Source of the DNA: Martinezella lusitana
GTDB lineage: Bacteria; Pseudomonadota; Alphaproteobacteria; Rhizobiales; Rhizobiaceae
NCBI RefSeq assembly: GCF_014207095.1
Contig: NZ_JACHBG010000005.1
Span: 248,001-312,000 of the forward strand
Length of the DNA stretch: 64,000 nucleotides
Direction: 5' to 3'
In this document: piece by piece, positions 27,433 to 36,859 of the stretch
Position numbering within the stretch: position 1 is the stretch's first letter
Layout of the letters: each line of letters starts with the position of its first letter
Translations under genes and position numbers: made by a program
Notes under the pieces: model-generated
What the model saw: only the letters and a program-made list of their open reading frames with translations
Databases searched by the model: none
What the model was told of the DNA's origin: nothing

Positions 27433-28397
27433 TGCTCCAAACCCTTCGAGCCAATCCGCCCACGCAGCACAGCTCCCACTAAGGTTCTGATGGCACGCAG
27501 CGCGATGCCGGGACTGCGGCCGGGTGCGTAGGAGATCGCCCGAGTGAGCAGTGACAGGCCCTTACCTCGATGATCCGCCGCGAGAAGAAGGGCGCGGCCG
27601 TAATATTCGCAAAGCCGCGACGCGCCCTGGCGCAGGGAGGGCATTCCCCTGTCGGCGTCGTCGCGAAACACCTTGGTGATGTAGTAGTCGATAGCCCGAA
27701 GGATCTTCCCGGGATTCTGGCTTGCCAGCGAATTATCGTCGTGGGTCGTCAGCAGACAGGTAACCTCCGGCATCGCGCCAACGCGATGGGATTTAGCAAT
27801 ACGGCGCCATAGATCCGTATCCTCGAAGCGCTCCATATTGATATCGAAACCGCCCACCCGGTCCATGACGGCTCGGCGGACCATAACAGTCGGAAGCGTG
27901 ATCGTCAGCGGCTGAAAGAAGGCAATAAGATTGTATATGTCACCCTCTTCCCGGGCGTTGTATGCCTGAACCGCCAACGGTTTGCCCGCCTCGTCCACAC
28001 AGGTTGCCGACGTATAGATCATGTCCACATCGGACTTGCTATCGAGATAAGCAACCTGCTTGGCGAGCTTTTCGGGAAGATAGCTGTCGTCTGAATCCAG
28101 GAAGGCGATATAGGCGCCCCGCGCTACGGCGAGCGCCCGGTTTCGCGCCTGCGAGCGGCCCCGATTGTTCTGCTTGATGTAGAGAACCCTGGGGTCATCG
28201 AGATAGCGGGCGACGACTTCGGGCGTTTCGTCGGTGGAACCATCATCCACCAGAACAAGCTCGAAGTCCGTGAAGGTCTGGGCAAGAACACTCTCTAAGG
28301 CCGCACCTATGAAACGAGCCCGATTGTAGGTGGGGATGATCACCGACACCTTCGGGCCGCCTTCAAGCGCTGGGATGGACTGTTCGTAAGCCGCCAT
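27429..28397 (-). CDS. GT2 family glycosyltransferase
   Basis: This 322-residue GT-A glycosyltransferase begins with MAAYEQSIPALEGG and then shows VSVIIPTYNRARFIGAALES, VLVDDGSTDETPEV, the metal-binding FLDSDDSYLPEK motif and ERFEDTDLWRRIA. A frame extends to 28508 but overlaps the neighbouring gene and lacks family similarity. The ATG at 28397 lies 23 bp after that gene, with AGGTG upstream. It is likely to add one residue of the O-unit on the cytoplasmic side of the membrane; donor unknown. Confidence 0.9.
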   Translation of the reverse strand: MAAYEQSIPALEGGPKVSVIIPTYNRARFIGAALESVLAQTFTDFELVLVDDGSTDETPEVVARYLDDPRVLYIKQNNRGRSQARNRALAVARGAYIAFLDSDDSYLPEKLAKQVAYLDSKSDVDMIYTSATCVDEAGKPLAVQAYNAREEGDIYNLIAFFQPLTITLPTVMVRRAVMDRVGGFDINMERFEDTDLWRRIAKSHRVGAMPEVTCLLTTHDDNSLASQNPGKILRAIDYYITKVFRDDADRGMPSLRQGASRLCEYYGRALLLAADHRGKGLSLLTRAISYAPGRSPGIALRAIRTLVGAVLRGRIGSKGLEQ

Positions 28398-28420
28398 TTC
28401 GAACACCTGCTCTTTCGCCG

Positions 28421-29176
28421 TCAGCAGGCAGCGACGGTGAACGCCTGTCCGTGGAAGCCGAAATCGACGAACTGGTTGAGCTTGATCTGAGGGTTGCGCT
28501 CCAGCCACTCACGGCATGCTCGCTGCTGCCCATAGTCCGCCAGATTGCGATAGCAGCGCCAATCATCGAATAGAATGACCGATCCGACCGAGAGCCGCCC
28601 GACCAGGAAATCAAGCACTGGAATGGTGGATTCGTATAGATCGCAATCGATCCAGGCAGCAGCCACCTTACCAACGTCTCCGGTTTTGCCCGATCCGGGC
28701 TTCAGGCTTTCGTCGAACCAGCCCTTGATCATCGAAATGCGCGTCATGTCGGCGCCGGCTGTGCGCAGGTTGCGTTCGAAATCCGCAATGTCACAGGCAA
28801 ATTGTCCCGCGTAGAACCCGCTCGTGTAGTTGCCGACCTTGTCGAGACCCTTGGGTTCCGGCAATCCCTCGAACGAATCGAGCGCAACGAACCGCATCTT
28901 AGGAAACAGCGAAGCCATGGTGCGGTAGGTGTAGCCGAAAGTCGTGCCGAGGTAGACACCGAACTCCAGATAGTCGCCTTCGATCTCGGTACCGACGAGA
29001 TAGTCGGCAAGCTTGTCAACCACATCGAAGCGGTTCTTGTAGTAGCTGAGCAAACGGTCTTCCAGATGGCTAACCCTGGATGCGAGGGCCTCCATTTGGC
29101 TACTCTGCTGCTCGATCTGGGTGTTCAGACGCTCAACATGGCGTCGCCAACCGAAAAATCTGTCAAAGATCGTCAT
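28421..29176 (-). CDS. TylF/MycF-family sugar O-methyltransferase with N-terminal coiled coil
   Basis: This 251-residue protein has a predicted coiled coil at about residues 12-45 (HVERLNTQIEQQSSQMEALA and following), then a TylF-type methyltransferase core. The core shows YLEFGVYLGTTFGYTYRTMA as the SAM-binding segment, FVALDSFEGLPEP, the metal-site segment AAWIDCDLYEST and VILFDDWRCYR. TylF enzymes need Mg2+ and methylate sugar hydroxyls in antibiotics and in O-antigens. The coiled coil is an addition that may mediate assembly with other methylation or chain-length proteins of the cluster. Confidence 0.88.
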   Translation of the reverse strand: MTIFDRFFGWRRHVERLNTQIEQQSSQMEALASRVSHLEDRLLSYYKNRFDVVDKLADYLVGTEIEGDYLEFGVYLGTTFGYTYRTMASLFPKMRFVALDSFEGLPEPKGLDKVGNYTSGFYAGQFACDIADFERNLRTAGADMTRISMIKGWFDESLKPGSGKTGDVGKVAAAWIDCDLYESTIPVLDFLVGRLSVGSVILFDDWRCYRNLADYGQQRACREWLERNPQIKLNQFVDFGFHGQAFTVAAC

Positions 29177-29237
29177 GTGATAGTCCTAGTTTCAAATGTC
29201 CCGGTCCGGCGCATCGCGCTGTCTCATCGGCGCCTGC

Positions 29238-31145
29238 TTATGGGGAGAGAACTTCCCTGCGCCAGAGTTCGGTCACCATGAGAAGCCATGGATGCGACCA
29301 GGGGCGACGCCCTTGATGGAAGTCATCGAGGATGCGCTCTACGGTATCCGGATTGAATAAGCCAGCCTTGATCACCGTCTCTCGGGACAGGCAATCATTG
29401 AGGACATCTGACAGAGGGCCCTTCATCCAGTCGCCATAAGGCAGCGCAAAGCCACGCTTCGCCCTAGTCTCGAAGAATTCGGCCGGCAGATAGCGGCGCG
29501 CCACGTCGCAGACGATTCTCTTCACTCCCGCCGCGCTGTAGCTGGCGTAGGGATTAAAGGTCTCTTCCGAAATCTGGATCTTGCTTGATGTCGGCAGGGA
29601 AAAAGCGAAGTCGGCAATGTCCACATCCAGGAAAGGGACACGCACTTCAAGCGAATGTATCATCGAACAGGCATCGATGTCGCGCAGAAGCTGGTTTCGC
29701 GTGTAGCCGTTCAGGCAAAGCACGCTGCCGCGGTCGAGCCAGCTTGCGTCCCGAAGCTCGTCGCAGCCGCCGATCTCCTCGGCGAAGCTTCGGAGCGATA
29801 CCGTCTTCCGGGCATCGCCAGATAGCAATTCGTGCGCAAGATCCGGCCCGAAGCAATGATACTGGCGTCCGAAAATCTCATGAAACGCTGCGGGATCGAT
29901 TTCCTGCGGCGCCATGCGGGCGGTAATCGCCCGCCCCATCGGCAAGCGCGACAAGAACTGGTTGACACGGCCATGATTGCCTTCAAGCGTCTGCTTGATC
30001 GTCCGCTCGACACTCGCAAACCAGGGGTAGCCGAGAAAGAGCTCGTCGCCTCCGGTTCCGGAAAGCGATACGGTCACATGCTGGGCCGCCGCATGCGATA
30101 CGAAATAGCTGTTCAATCCGTCGACGGAAGGTTGGTCCAGCCCGCGGATGAAGTTTTGCAGGTGCCCGACCATGTCTGCGGCGGCAATTTCGACGCGGCT
30201 GTGATCCGTCTCGAGAAGCTTGGCGACCTCGGCGGCTTCGTGGCTCTCGTCTGCGGCATCGGCGCCAGCTTCGAACCCGACGGAGAAGGTCTTGATGTGT
30301 CCACCTGCTTCCCGCGCCATCAGCGCAACGATCAGAGACGAATCCACGCCGCCGGATAGGAACGCACCAACAGGTACATCGGCGACCATCTGCTGGCGCA
30401 CGGAATCGCGCATCAGCGCCGCAAACCGTTCGACTTGCTCACGATATGGCAGGGCTCGAAGGCCCGCCACCCGGTCGAGCCCATAGGACCAATAGCGCTT
30501 GATCTCGATGCCGGTGGCGTTGATGCGCATCAGATGCGCCGCGGGAAGAGCCTTCACCCCAGCGACAAGCGTTGCCGGTTGATAGATGGAGCCGAGGCTG
30601 AGCAGCTGCTGCAGCGACTGATGATTGACGGTGCGCGCAACCTTGCCGCTCGCAAGCAATCCTTTCAGCTCGGAAGCGAAAACGAGACCCTTGCCGCTTT
30701 CGGCATAAAGCAGCGGCTTGATGCCGAACTGGTCGCGCGCGAGAAGAAGAGTATCGCGCCCATCGCGGCGATCATAGATCGCCAGCGCGAAGATGCCGCG
30801 CAGCCGTACCAGAAATTCCTCGCCGAACTCCTGATAAAGCTTCAGCACCACTTCCGTATCGGAGCTGGTCTGGAAGATATAGCCACGCGCTTCGAGGAGC
30901 TGGCGTTCGCCTTTGAAATTGTAGATCTCGCCGTTATAGACCATAGCGATCTTGCCATCTTCCGAGAACATCGGCTGATGACCACCGCTCGATGTATCGA
31001 TAATGGCAAGTCGCGCCTGCGCAAGCACGACCTTTTCATCGGCAAACAGGCCGGTATCGTCAGGCCCGCGATGCCGCATAGCCGCGATCATCGCCTGAAC
31101 GGCATCACGATCTGCTGCCTGAAAACTTCCGGCTATTCCGCACAT
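29238..31145 (-). CDS. asnB: Glutamine-hydrolysing asparagine synthase-like amidotransferase
   Basis: This 635-residue protein starts MCGIAGSF, so the catalytic Cys2 is exposed after Met removal. The N-terminal Ntn glutaminase domain (about 1-210, with IYNGEIYNFKG and SSDTEVVLKLY) is followed by an ATP-pyrophosphatase domain with the PP-loop GAFLSGGVDSSLIVAL and SLSGTGGDELFLGYPWF. In polysaccharide clusters such AsnB-type enzymes (for example WbpS) are thought to amidate uronic acids. A UDP-sugar dehydrogenase at the cluster edge supports that reading; true asparagine synthesis is the alternative. The start at 31145 is fixed by the required Cys2; the preceding gene ends one base earlier. Confidence 0.92.
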   Translation of the reverse strand: MCGIAGSFQAADRDAVQAMIAAMRHRGPDDTGLFADEKVVLAQARLAIIDTSSGGHQPMFSEDGKIAMVYNGEIYNFKGERQLLEARGYIFQTSSDTEVVLKLYQEFGEEFLVRLRGIFALAIYDRRDGRDTLLLARDQFGIKPLLYAESGKGLVFASELKGLLASGKVARTVNHQSLQQLLSLGSIYQPATLVAGVKALPAAHLMRINATGIEIKRYWSYGLDRVAGLRALPYREQVERFAALMRDSVRQQMVADVPVGAFLSGGVDSSLIVALMAREAGGHIKTFSVGFEAGADAADESHEAAEVAKLLETDHSRVEIAAADMVGHLQNFIRGLDQPSVDGLNSYFVSHAAAQHVTVSLSGTGGDELFLGYPWFASVERTIKQTLEGNHGRVNQFLSRLPMGRAITARMAPQEIDPAAFHEIFGRQYHCFGPDLAHELLSGDARKTVSLRSFAEEIGGCDELRDASWLDRGSVLCLNGYTRNQLLRDIDACSMIHSLEVRVPFLDVDIADFAFSLPTSSKIQISEETFNPYASYSAAGVKRIVCDVARRYLPAEFFETRAKRGFALPYGDWMKGPLSDVLNDCLSRETVIKAGLFNPDTVERILDDFHQGRRPWSHPWLLMVTELWRREVLSP

Positions 31146-31146
31146 T

Positions 31147-31977
31147 CTATTTCTGCCCACCCAAGAGACGCTTCAGAATACCCCCAAGGGTATTTTTATG
31201 CTCAGGCTCGTCGATCGATCGGCCTTTGGTGTTTTCCCAATTGCCACCCTTCAGATAAGGGGAGAACTCCGTTTTCAGCGGATCGGCGCTCGACGCCATA
31301 TAGCCTTCGAGCTGATTGTTCGCTGCGAACATTCCATCGAAGGGCACACGAAACTCTTTGTCATCGACCTTCTTGAAACAGGCATAGAACAGTATGTCGT
31401 GAGAATCCCACTTCTGAAAATCTCCGCGAGTATAGCCGGTCAGTGCAGGCTTATAGTCAACCGTAAACGACAAATCTATGACTTCATAGCCGTTCGCCGT
31501 CGCCAGATCGGCGAAGAAGCGCGGATGATAGTTGTAGAAAGCATGGTTCACGTTGCCCTGCGCCGGCAGTGCGTGAATCATCAGACCACCGACCTTGCAG
31601 AGATTATGGATGTTGGAAAAAACTGTGCGCTGATCGAAACAATGCTCTGCGGTCCCGAGATTGGTGACAAGGTCGAATGTTTCGGAGTAATTATAACGGC
31701 GCTGCAAATCTTCATTCAAATCGAAGAGAAGTGAACCTTGCTGGCCGCTAGCATCGATTGCGCGATAGGTGGAAAAACCCAACAGCTTGTAGAGATCCGC
31801 CGCCCCGGAAATCGGCGTCGTTACCCGAGGCAAAGCAAACCGGGACAAAATCCGGCCGATGACCTCATCGACGACGCAGACGTCCTGTGCGCCCAGTTCG
31901 ATAATCGACGCACCCGTCAACTTTCCCGACTGGCGCAACGATGCGGCCATATTTACCAGCTCTGCATTAATACCCAT
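31147..31977 (-). CDS. SAM-dependent methyltransferase-like protein
   Basis: This 276-residue cytoplasmic protein shows a Rossmann-like pattern. ASIIELGAQDVCVV could be the cofactor-binding loop, TYRAIDASGQQGSLLFDLNE the second strand region, and FDLVTNLGTAEHCFDQRTVFSNIHNLCKVGGLMIHALP the motif IV-VI portion of a class I methyltransferase. The C-terminal third, rich in Asn, Lys and Gly, is unusual and ends in a basic NTLGGILKRLLGGQK helix that may contact the membrane. Position between asnB and another methyltransferase supports a polysaccharide-modifying role. Substrate unknown. Confidence 0.72.
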   Translation of the reverse strand: MGINAELVNMAASLRQSGKLTGASIIELGAQDVCVVDEVIGRILSRFALPRVTTPISGAADLYKLLGFSTYRAIDASGQQGSLLFDLNEDLQRRYNYSETFDLVTNLGTAEHCFDQRTVFSNIHNLCKVGGLMIHALPAQGNVNHAFYNYHPRFFADLATANGYEVIDLSFTVDYKPALTGYTRGDFQKWDSHDILFYACFKKVDDKEFRVPFDGMFAANNQLEGYMASSADPLKTEFSPYLKGGNWENTKGRSIDEPEHKNTLGGILKRLLGGQK

Positions 31978-32032
31978 CGTACCTAGGCCCGATCGTTTAA
32001 GTTACTGTCAAGCGCTTCGCGTGCAGGTAGCC

Positions 32033-33025
32033 TTATCGCACACCGCGTCCTTCCAGACCATTGTAGCCCGGATGAACGTCGATTTGGGAAAGACCAGCCT
32101 CTTTGAACCAGCCTTGCAACTCCGCCTGTGTGGCGGGTATGTCGTATGCAGGGCCGAGAAAGTCATAGATATCAAGCTTGGCAAATGACTGATACCGACT
32201 TTCGAGCATACCGGGCAGCCGGGCTTTGTAGTCGTCAAACAGGAAGAAGCGATTTATTTTCCTTCGACGATCCGTTGGCTTCGCCGCCAAGCGCTTCACC
32301 AAAGGCCACATCAAATTCACATAACCCTTGACCAATTTAAGGATGGTTTCATCGGAAAGCGAGCGCACCAGCTTTCGCGCTCGATACTTGTTCTTCCAAA
32401 GAATCTCATAGGGGTGTCCAGCCGGCGGCATTGTGTATACATCCACCGCAATTTTCCCCTCTGCCTTAAGGCAGGTCGCAAGCGACAGGAATGCGGCTTT
32501 AGGATCCGGTGTGTGTTGCAGAACACCGAAGCAGAAAACGTAGTCAAAGATTGTCTTCTTGACAGGTATCGAGAAGATGTCCGCTTGTACAATCAGTACA
32601 TTGTCCAGATGCCCGGAACGCCGATAGTTCGCCTCCACGCCCTGGGATAAATCAAACGACACGACTGTTGCACCCGTCGCTGCTGCAAATGGCGTAAAGG
32701 TACCAGCGCCGCAGCCTGCTTCAAGCATAACAGCTCCAGACAAATCGGATCCCCAACGCGTCTCTTTGGTAAAACGTTCGCCGTATCCGTCGTATAGCGA
32801 CAGCAGCTCCGGCCAGGCATCCCATTGAGAGCTGAAATTGGAGGCGTAATGTCCGGCGTCGACAAAGCGTGGAATGAATTCAACGATTGGAAACGAATGG
32901 CTTTGGCTGCAGACGAGACGTCCACTCTTGACGCGCCCACCTACCTCGGTTGCCTCCGTCAATCGAAGTTCCGACTGACATGTGGGACAACTAAGAAGTT
33001 CTAGATGTTTCGGATTCAAAACCAA
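32033..33025 (-). CDS. Class I methyltransferase with N-terminal Trm112-like zinc ribbon
   Basis: This 330-residue protein starts with a Trm112-like segment (LLSCPTCQSELRL and a later LVCSQSHSFPIVEFIPRF) and continues with a class I SAM-dependent methyltransferase core: MLEAGCGAGTFTPFAAATGA, VVSFDLSQGVEAN, VLIVQADIFSIP and YVFCFGVLQHTPDP. The start is TTG at 33025 next to AAGGAGAGGA; a second in-frame TTG lies two codons later. The DNA here is visibly more AT-rich than the flanking genes, which hints at a different origin for this part of the cluster. Substrate unknown. Confidence 0.86.
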   Translation of the reverse strand: MVLNPKHLELLSCPTCQSELRLTEATEVGGRVKSGRLVCSQSHSFPIVEFIPRFVDAGHYASNFSSQWDAWPELLSLYDGYGERFTKETRWGSDLSGAVMLEAGCGAGTFTPFAAATGATVVSFDLSQGVEANYRRSGHLDNVLIVQADIFSIPVKKTIFDYVFCFGVLQHTPDPKAAFLSLATCLKAEGKIAVDVYTMPPAGHPYEILWKNKYRARKLVRSLSDETILKLVKGYVNLMWPLVKRLAAKPTDRRRKINRFFLFDDYKARLPGMLESRYQSFAKLDIYDFLGPAYDIPATQAELQGWFKEAGLSQIDVHPGYNGLEGRGVR

Positions 33026-33090
33026 TCCTCTCCTTGATATCGCGTCCTAAAGTGCCACCGCAAAGGGCCTTTTCTCGCGCCTTGCTATGT

Positions 33091-34338
33091 TCAGCTATGG
33101 TCGATTAAGCGGCTTTCCAAGTTCACGAGACCTGGAAAATATGTGGCGCTGCGCGATTCTATGATTAATGAGTCGCCGACAAAATGAAGCAGCGAATACT
33201 GCTCCTTGGATTCAAATCCGCTTATGAACTCGGCCACAGCTACAGAAACAAAGTAGGAGCCATTGTTCAGCCGCGGCGTTAACTCGAATTTGAATTCCCT
33301 CACCTGGCCAGCCACCAGCGAAAGATCCGTTGCATTGACGCAAAAGGCGGACGATGTACCATAGACTTGGACGCCAGTCTGCGTTCGGATATCAAAGCCT
33401 ATGGATACGGAGGAGATGTCGACATTGCTCTTCACCTTGATCACGAGATGATAAGTCCTGTCGTCTTCAAGATAACGCGCGACCCCACCGTCAACATCCA
33501 TAATTGTCGACGATACGACCTCCGCTTTGCGCGTGTTATCGGCAGTACTGGCGCCAATTTCCATAGAAGGCGCTGAATCAGCCCCGTGGAGGCTTGCCAT
33601 TTCCTCATGAACCATCTGCTCGTAGAGATAGCCGACACTCCGAGGCTTGCCTGTTGCTGCGACGGTGCCTTTGTTCAGCAGGATGGCCTTGTCGCAGAGG
33701 TCGTAGATCTGCTGCAGGCTGTGGGTCACGAACAGGACGGTTGCGCCGCTGCGCGCGATTTCGCGCATACGGGCGTAGCTCTTGGCATTGAAGATCATGT
33801 CTCCGGTCGAAAGCGCTTCGTCGACGATCAGAATATCCGGCTCGACGCTGACGGCGATGCTGAAGGCAAGGCGAGCAACCATGCCGCTCGAATATTCCTT
33901 GCAGGGCGACTCGATGAAATCCTGCAAGCCGCTGAAGGCGATGATCTCATCGGTCTTGGCCGAGATTTCCTGATGGGTCATGCCTAGGCACAGGCCGCCT
34001 AAGAGAATATTCTCTCGCCCGCTCAGATCCATGTTGAAGCCGGTGCCGAGCACCATGATCGCCGAGACGCGGCCGCGCACGTCGACGGTACCAACCGTGT
34101 GGTCGAGCGTACCCGCGATGATGCGCAGCAGCGTGGTTTTGCCGGCGCCGTTGCGGCCGATGATTCCCACGACTTCGCCGCGGCGAACGTCGAAGTCGAT
34201 GTCTTTCAGAGCCCAATGTTCGCGATGCCGCGTCTTGCGGGTGACGAGCTCGCGCAAGACATCCGATGGACGATTGTAGAGGCGGTACATCTTGCCGAGT
34301 CCGCTGACCTTGACGGCGATTTCCTTGTTTTCGCTCAC
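33091..34338 (-). CDS. wzt: Polysaccharide ABC exporter ATPase with C-terminal carbohydrate-binding domain
   Basis: This 415-residue ATPase drives export of lipid-linked polysaccharide. The ABC domain (about 1-245) has Walker A GRNGAGKTT at 61-69, signature YSSGMVARL and Walker B PDILIVDEALSTGD. Residues ~275-415 form a Wzt_C-type beta-sandwich domain (VVSSTIMDVDGGVARYLEDD, VSIGFDIRTQTGVQVYGTSS), which in E. coli O9a-type systems recognises the non-reducing-end cap. The start is GTG at 34338, preceded by GGGAG and overlapping the wzm stop by 4 bp. The longer ATG frame to 34437 lies inside wzm. Confidence 0.93.
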   Translation of the reverse strand: MSENKEIAVKVSGLGKMYRLYNRPSDVLRELVTRKTRHREHWALKDIDFDVRRGEVVGIIGRNGAGKTTLLRIIAGTLDHTVGTVDVRGRVSAIMVLGTGFNMDLSGRENILLGGLCLGMTHQEISAKTDEIIAFSGLQDFIESPCKEYSSGMVARLAFSIAVSVEPDILIVDEALSTGDMIFNAKSYARMREIARSGATVLFVTHSLQQIYDLCDKAILLNKGTVAATGKPRSVGYLYEQMVHEEMASLHGADSAPSMEIGASTADNTRKAEVVSSTIMDVDGGVARYLEDDRTYHLVIKVKSNVDISSVSIGFDIRTQTGVQVYGTSSAFCVNATDLSLVAGQVREFKFELTPRLNNGSYFVSVAVAEFISGFESKEQYSLLHFVGDSLIIESRSATYFPGLVNLESRLIDHS

Positions 34339-35147
34339 AGATAGCTCCCGAAATGCGGCTTCAGCCGCGCAAAGATCGTAGCGCCAATCCATGTGGAGAG
34401 GAGTCCGACGGCACTTGCAATGATCCAGACCAACCAACTCCTGATGCCGCCGTAGTAAGCGGCGTCATGGAACGTCTCGATAAAAAGCGTCACGGGGTTG
34501 GCATAGAGCACGGGCCTTACCGCGGCCGGCACCCAGTCCATGAAATAGAAGATCGGAGCGATGTAGACGCCGATCAGCGAATACATTTGAACGACTTCCC
34601 TGATATCGCGCAGGAAAACACCGATTGCCGACAGCGTAAACGCAACGCCGAACAAGAAAAGGTAAAGCGGTACGGCCGCCAAAGGATACAGCAGGATACC
34701 GAATGATATGCGGCCCGTTGCCATCGCATAAATCAACAGCCCGCTGAAGCCGATCAGGAAGGTCGGCAAGGTCGCCAGCACCATTTTCACGGGCAGGATC
34801 TCTACCGGAAAAACCACCTGCTTCACGAGCGACGCCTGATGCGAAATGATCGAGGAACTGCGGCCCAATACATCGGCGATGACCAGCCATGGAATAAGGC
34901 CAGACAACATGTACAGCGTATGATCACCGGGTATTTTCAGCGTGTCATCCACCTTGACCCGAAAGACCACGGCGAAGATGAAGATGAAAACCAGCACAGT
35001 CATGACGGGATGCACGACAGCCCAAACGGAACCGAGCATTTGGCCGGCATAGCGATCGGAGATGTCGCGACGCGCCATTTCAAGGAGCAGGCGACGGTTT
35101 TTCCTGAGGCTGCTAAAGAGAAAAGCGGTCGCAGAAGCGTTGGACAT
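34335..35147 (-). CDS. wzm: Polysaccharide ABC exporter permease
   Basis: This 270-residue ABC-2-type permease forms the membrane channel for O-polysaccharide export with Wzt. Six hydrophobic helices are seen. Family features are the N-terminal amphipathic region ARRDISDRYAGQMLGSVWAV followed by VHPVMTVLVFIFIFA, the LSGLIPWLVIADVL segment, the FLRDIREVVQMYSLIGVYIAPIFY region and the C-terminal NPVTLFIETFHDA. It lies 3 bp after the preceding glycosyltransferase gene in the transcript and overlaps wzt by 4 bp. Confidence 0.94.
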   Translation of the reverse strand: MSNASATAFLFSSLRKNRRLLLEMARRDISDRYAGQMLGSVWAVVHPVMTVLVFIFIFAVVFRVKVDDTLKIPGDHTLYMLSGLIPWLVIADVLGRSSSIISHQASLVKQVVFPVEILPVKMVLATLPTFLIGFSGLLIYAMATGRISFGILLYPLAAVPLYLFLFGVAFTLSAIGVFLRDIREVVQMYSLIGVYIAPIFYFMDWVPAAVRPVLYANPVTLFIETFHDAAYYGGIRSWLVWIIASAVGLLSTWIGATIFARLKPHFGSYL

Positions 35148-35150
35148 AGA

Positions 35151-36500
35151 TCAGTTTTCCGATGTTTTGCGACGGATGCGCGACATTTCGGCAATCGTTT
35201 CGTAGAAGGAAAGGGCTCGGAGCTTGACTTGCTGCCTGTCTGCCATTTCCCGTACCCGCACCAGATTATTCGAGGCCATGCGATCAACCAGCTGATCGTC
35301 CGTCATAAGGCGTACGAGAGCTTCGCCGATCTCATCCGGGTAGAGGTTGCGCGCAAATAGCACATTCTCTTCGTTCTTAACAACGGGCGCGATCGTATCA
35401 AGCGGAGATACCAGAGGTGCGGCGCCGAGGGCCATCGCCTCCATCATCGTATTGGGAATGCCGTCACTGAGCGAGGGCGCCAGCATGACGCGTGCCGACG
35501 CAATCCGCTTCAAAGTCTCCTCCCGCGTCAGCCTACCCGCCGTTGGGCAATGAATCTTGATGTGCGGCGGGAACATCTTTTCGTACCAAATCTTGATGTC
35601 CGGCTGCACCATCCAGATCATCTCGATGCGGCAGGGCTGGATCTGCTCCCAAACATTGATGATGGCCTCAAACACGGGCATCGCCTTCGCGGTGTAGGTC
35701 TCATAGGCCTTTGGCCACAGAATTACCCTCTCACGCTGCGATGGCGGGAGCGTCCACATGCTACGAAGCGCATCTATGTCCATACCACCGGCGCCCGATA
35801 CCACGCCCATGCCCGGTTCAAGCATTTTCTCAGGCGTGAGTCCGGCGGTGAGCGCATAGTCGTAGTTTGGCTGGTTATCGGCTATGAAGTGATCGCAGGT
35901 GCGCAGCACCTCTTCGATCAATTCGCGATATTCGGGCTGGTACCGCTGAAGTGCAAGATCCGGCCCTCCACGCGCCTGCGCTACCCAGCGGCCCAAACCC
36001 TCAAGCCCAAACTGCTTGCGGGCGCGGAGATAAAGATAGCTCGCCGAATCGAAGCCAAGCGTGTGGATTATGTCCGGTTGCCAGTCCCGTATGGCGGCTG
36101 CCAGAGCCGCCTCGATCGTTGTCGGCTGGCCATTTCCGCCAATCTTTTCAGCGAGCCTGACGCCGCCATGGACCAAACGGGATATGCGTGGTCGCGCCGA
36201 AAGGATCCCGCGGTCAAGTGCGCTTCGCGCCGTTACCGCCAACCCCATCAGAGTGCTATCGGCCGGCGGAAAAACCAGTTTTCGGTCGGGTCTGTTTTGG
36301 TTGGCGCCGCCGGTGAAGGTCACATAGGTCTTGACAGGCCAGTCAGCCGGAGGATCCGCCGAAGGTAATGCAAAAAGCCGCGCGTTGAAGGATGCGTCTG
36401 CCAGAAGGTCGATCCAGGAATGCGTGTGTGAACTTTCCGGGAATCCCACAAAGAGGATCCTGGGTCGTCCCGGATACCGATCGGTGTCAAAGGTATCCAT
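35151..36500 (-). CDS. GT4 family glycosyltransferase
   Basis: This 449-residue glycosyltransferase has an N-terminal domain opening PRILFVGFPESSHTHSWIDLL and a central IIHTLGFDSASYL. Its GT4-type C-terminal domain contains ILWPKAYETYTAKAM, the donor-site stretch MLAPSLSDGIPNTMMEAMALG followed by AAPLVSPLDTIAPVV, and a helical tail. The ATG at 36500 is two bases after the preceding stop; a TTG at 36506 overlapping that stop is the alternative start. No donor can be assigned. The gene is adjacent to the exporter genes. Confidence 0.86.
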   Translation of the reverse strand: MDTFDTDRYPGRPRILFVGFPESSHTHSWIDLLADASFNARLFALPSADPPADWPVKTYVTFTGGANQNRPDRKLVFPPADSTLMGLAVTARSALDRGILSARPRISRLVHGGVRLAEKIGGNGQPTTIEAALAAAIRDWQPDIIHTLGFDSASYLYLRARKQFGLEGLGRWVAQARGGPDLALQRYQPEYRELIEEVLRTCDHFIADNQPNYDYALTAGLTPEKMLEPGMGVVSGAGGMDIDALRSMWTLPPSQRERVILWPKAYETYTAKAMPVFEAIINVWEQIQPCRIEMIWMVQPDIKIWYEKMFPPHIKIHCPTAGRLTREETLKRIASARVMLAPSLSDGIPNTMMEAMALGAAPLVSPLDTIAPVVKNEENVLFARNLYPDEIGEALVRLMTDDQLVDRMASNNLVRVREMADRQQVKLRALSFYETIAEMSRIRRKTSEN

Positions 36501-36502
36501 AA

Positions 36503-36859
36503 TCAACTCAACTCTTGGCCGCTATCCCGGACTTGTTTTACCAACTGGCCCAGGCGTTGCAATTCGAGACCAAGTTCCCGCAGGCGCATCTCATCCCTGC
36601 TTGCCCCAGACTCGATTTGCTTTGTTATCTGTTGAAGAGAAACCTCGACATTCCGCAAGGTTTGCTCGAGCTTCAGCTGACGATTCGTCGTTGCCGCATG
36701 CCATCCGGCAGCACGCAACTCCTGCTCCGCCAAAATCCGGTTCGTGGCGCTTACATTGTTCTGGATATTGTTCTCGACGCTACTCAATTGCGCCCTCAGG
36801 GCTGTAATGCCGAGAGCATTGAGGATTGCGGCTCTGAGCGACTTCAACATGGCGATCAC
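36503..36859 (-). CDS. Small coiled-coil protein, 118 residues
   Basis: No enzyme domain is present. After a short basic/hydrophobic N-terminus (MLKSLRAAILNALGITALRA) nearly the whole protein is a continuous heptad-type helix, with LSSVENNIQNNVSATNRILA and LKLEQTLRNVEVSLQQITKQ as clear parts. It starts at GTG 36859, overlapping the upstream stop by 4 bp, or ATG 36850. A free-standing coiled coil beside Wzm/Wzt and several methyltransferases could serve as a scaffold or length ruler, as the coiled coil of WbdD does in E. coli O9a; this is inference from context only. Confidence 0.75.
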   Translation of the reverse strand: MIAMLKSLRAAILNALGITALRAQLSSVENNIQNNVSATNRILAEQELRAAGWHAATTNRQLKLEQTLRNVEVSLQQITKQIESGASRDEMRLRELGLELQRLGQLVKQVRDSGQELS

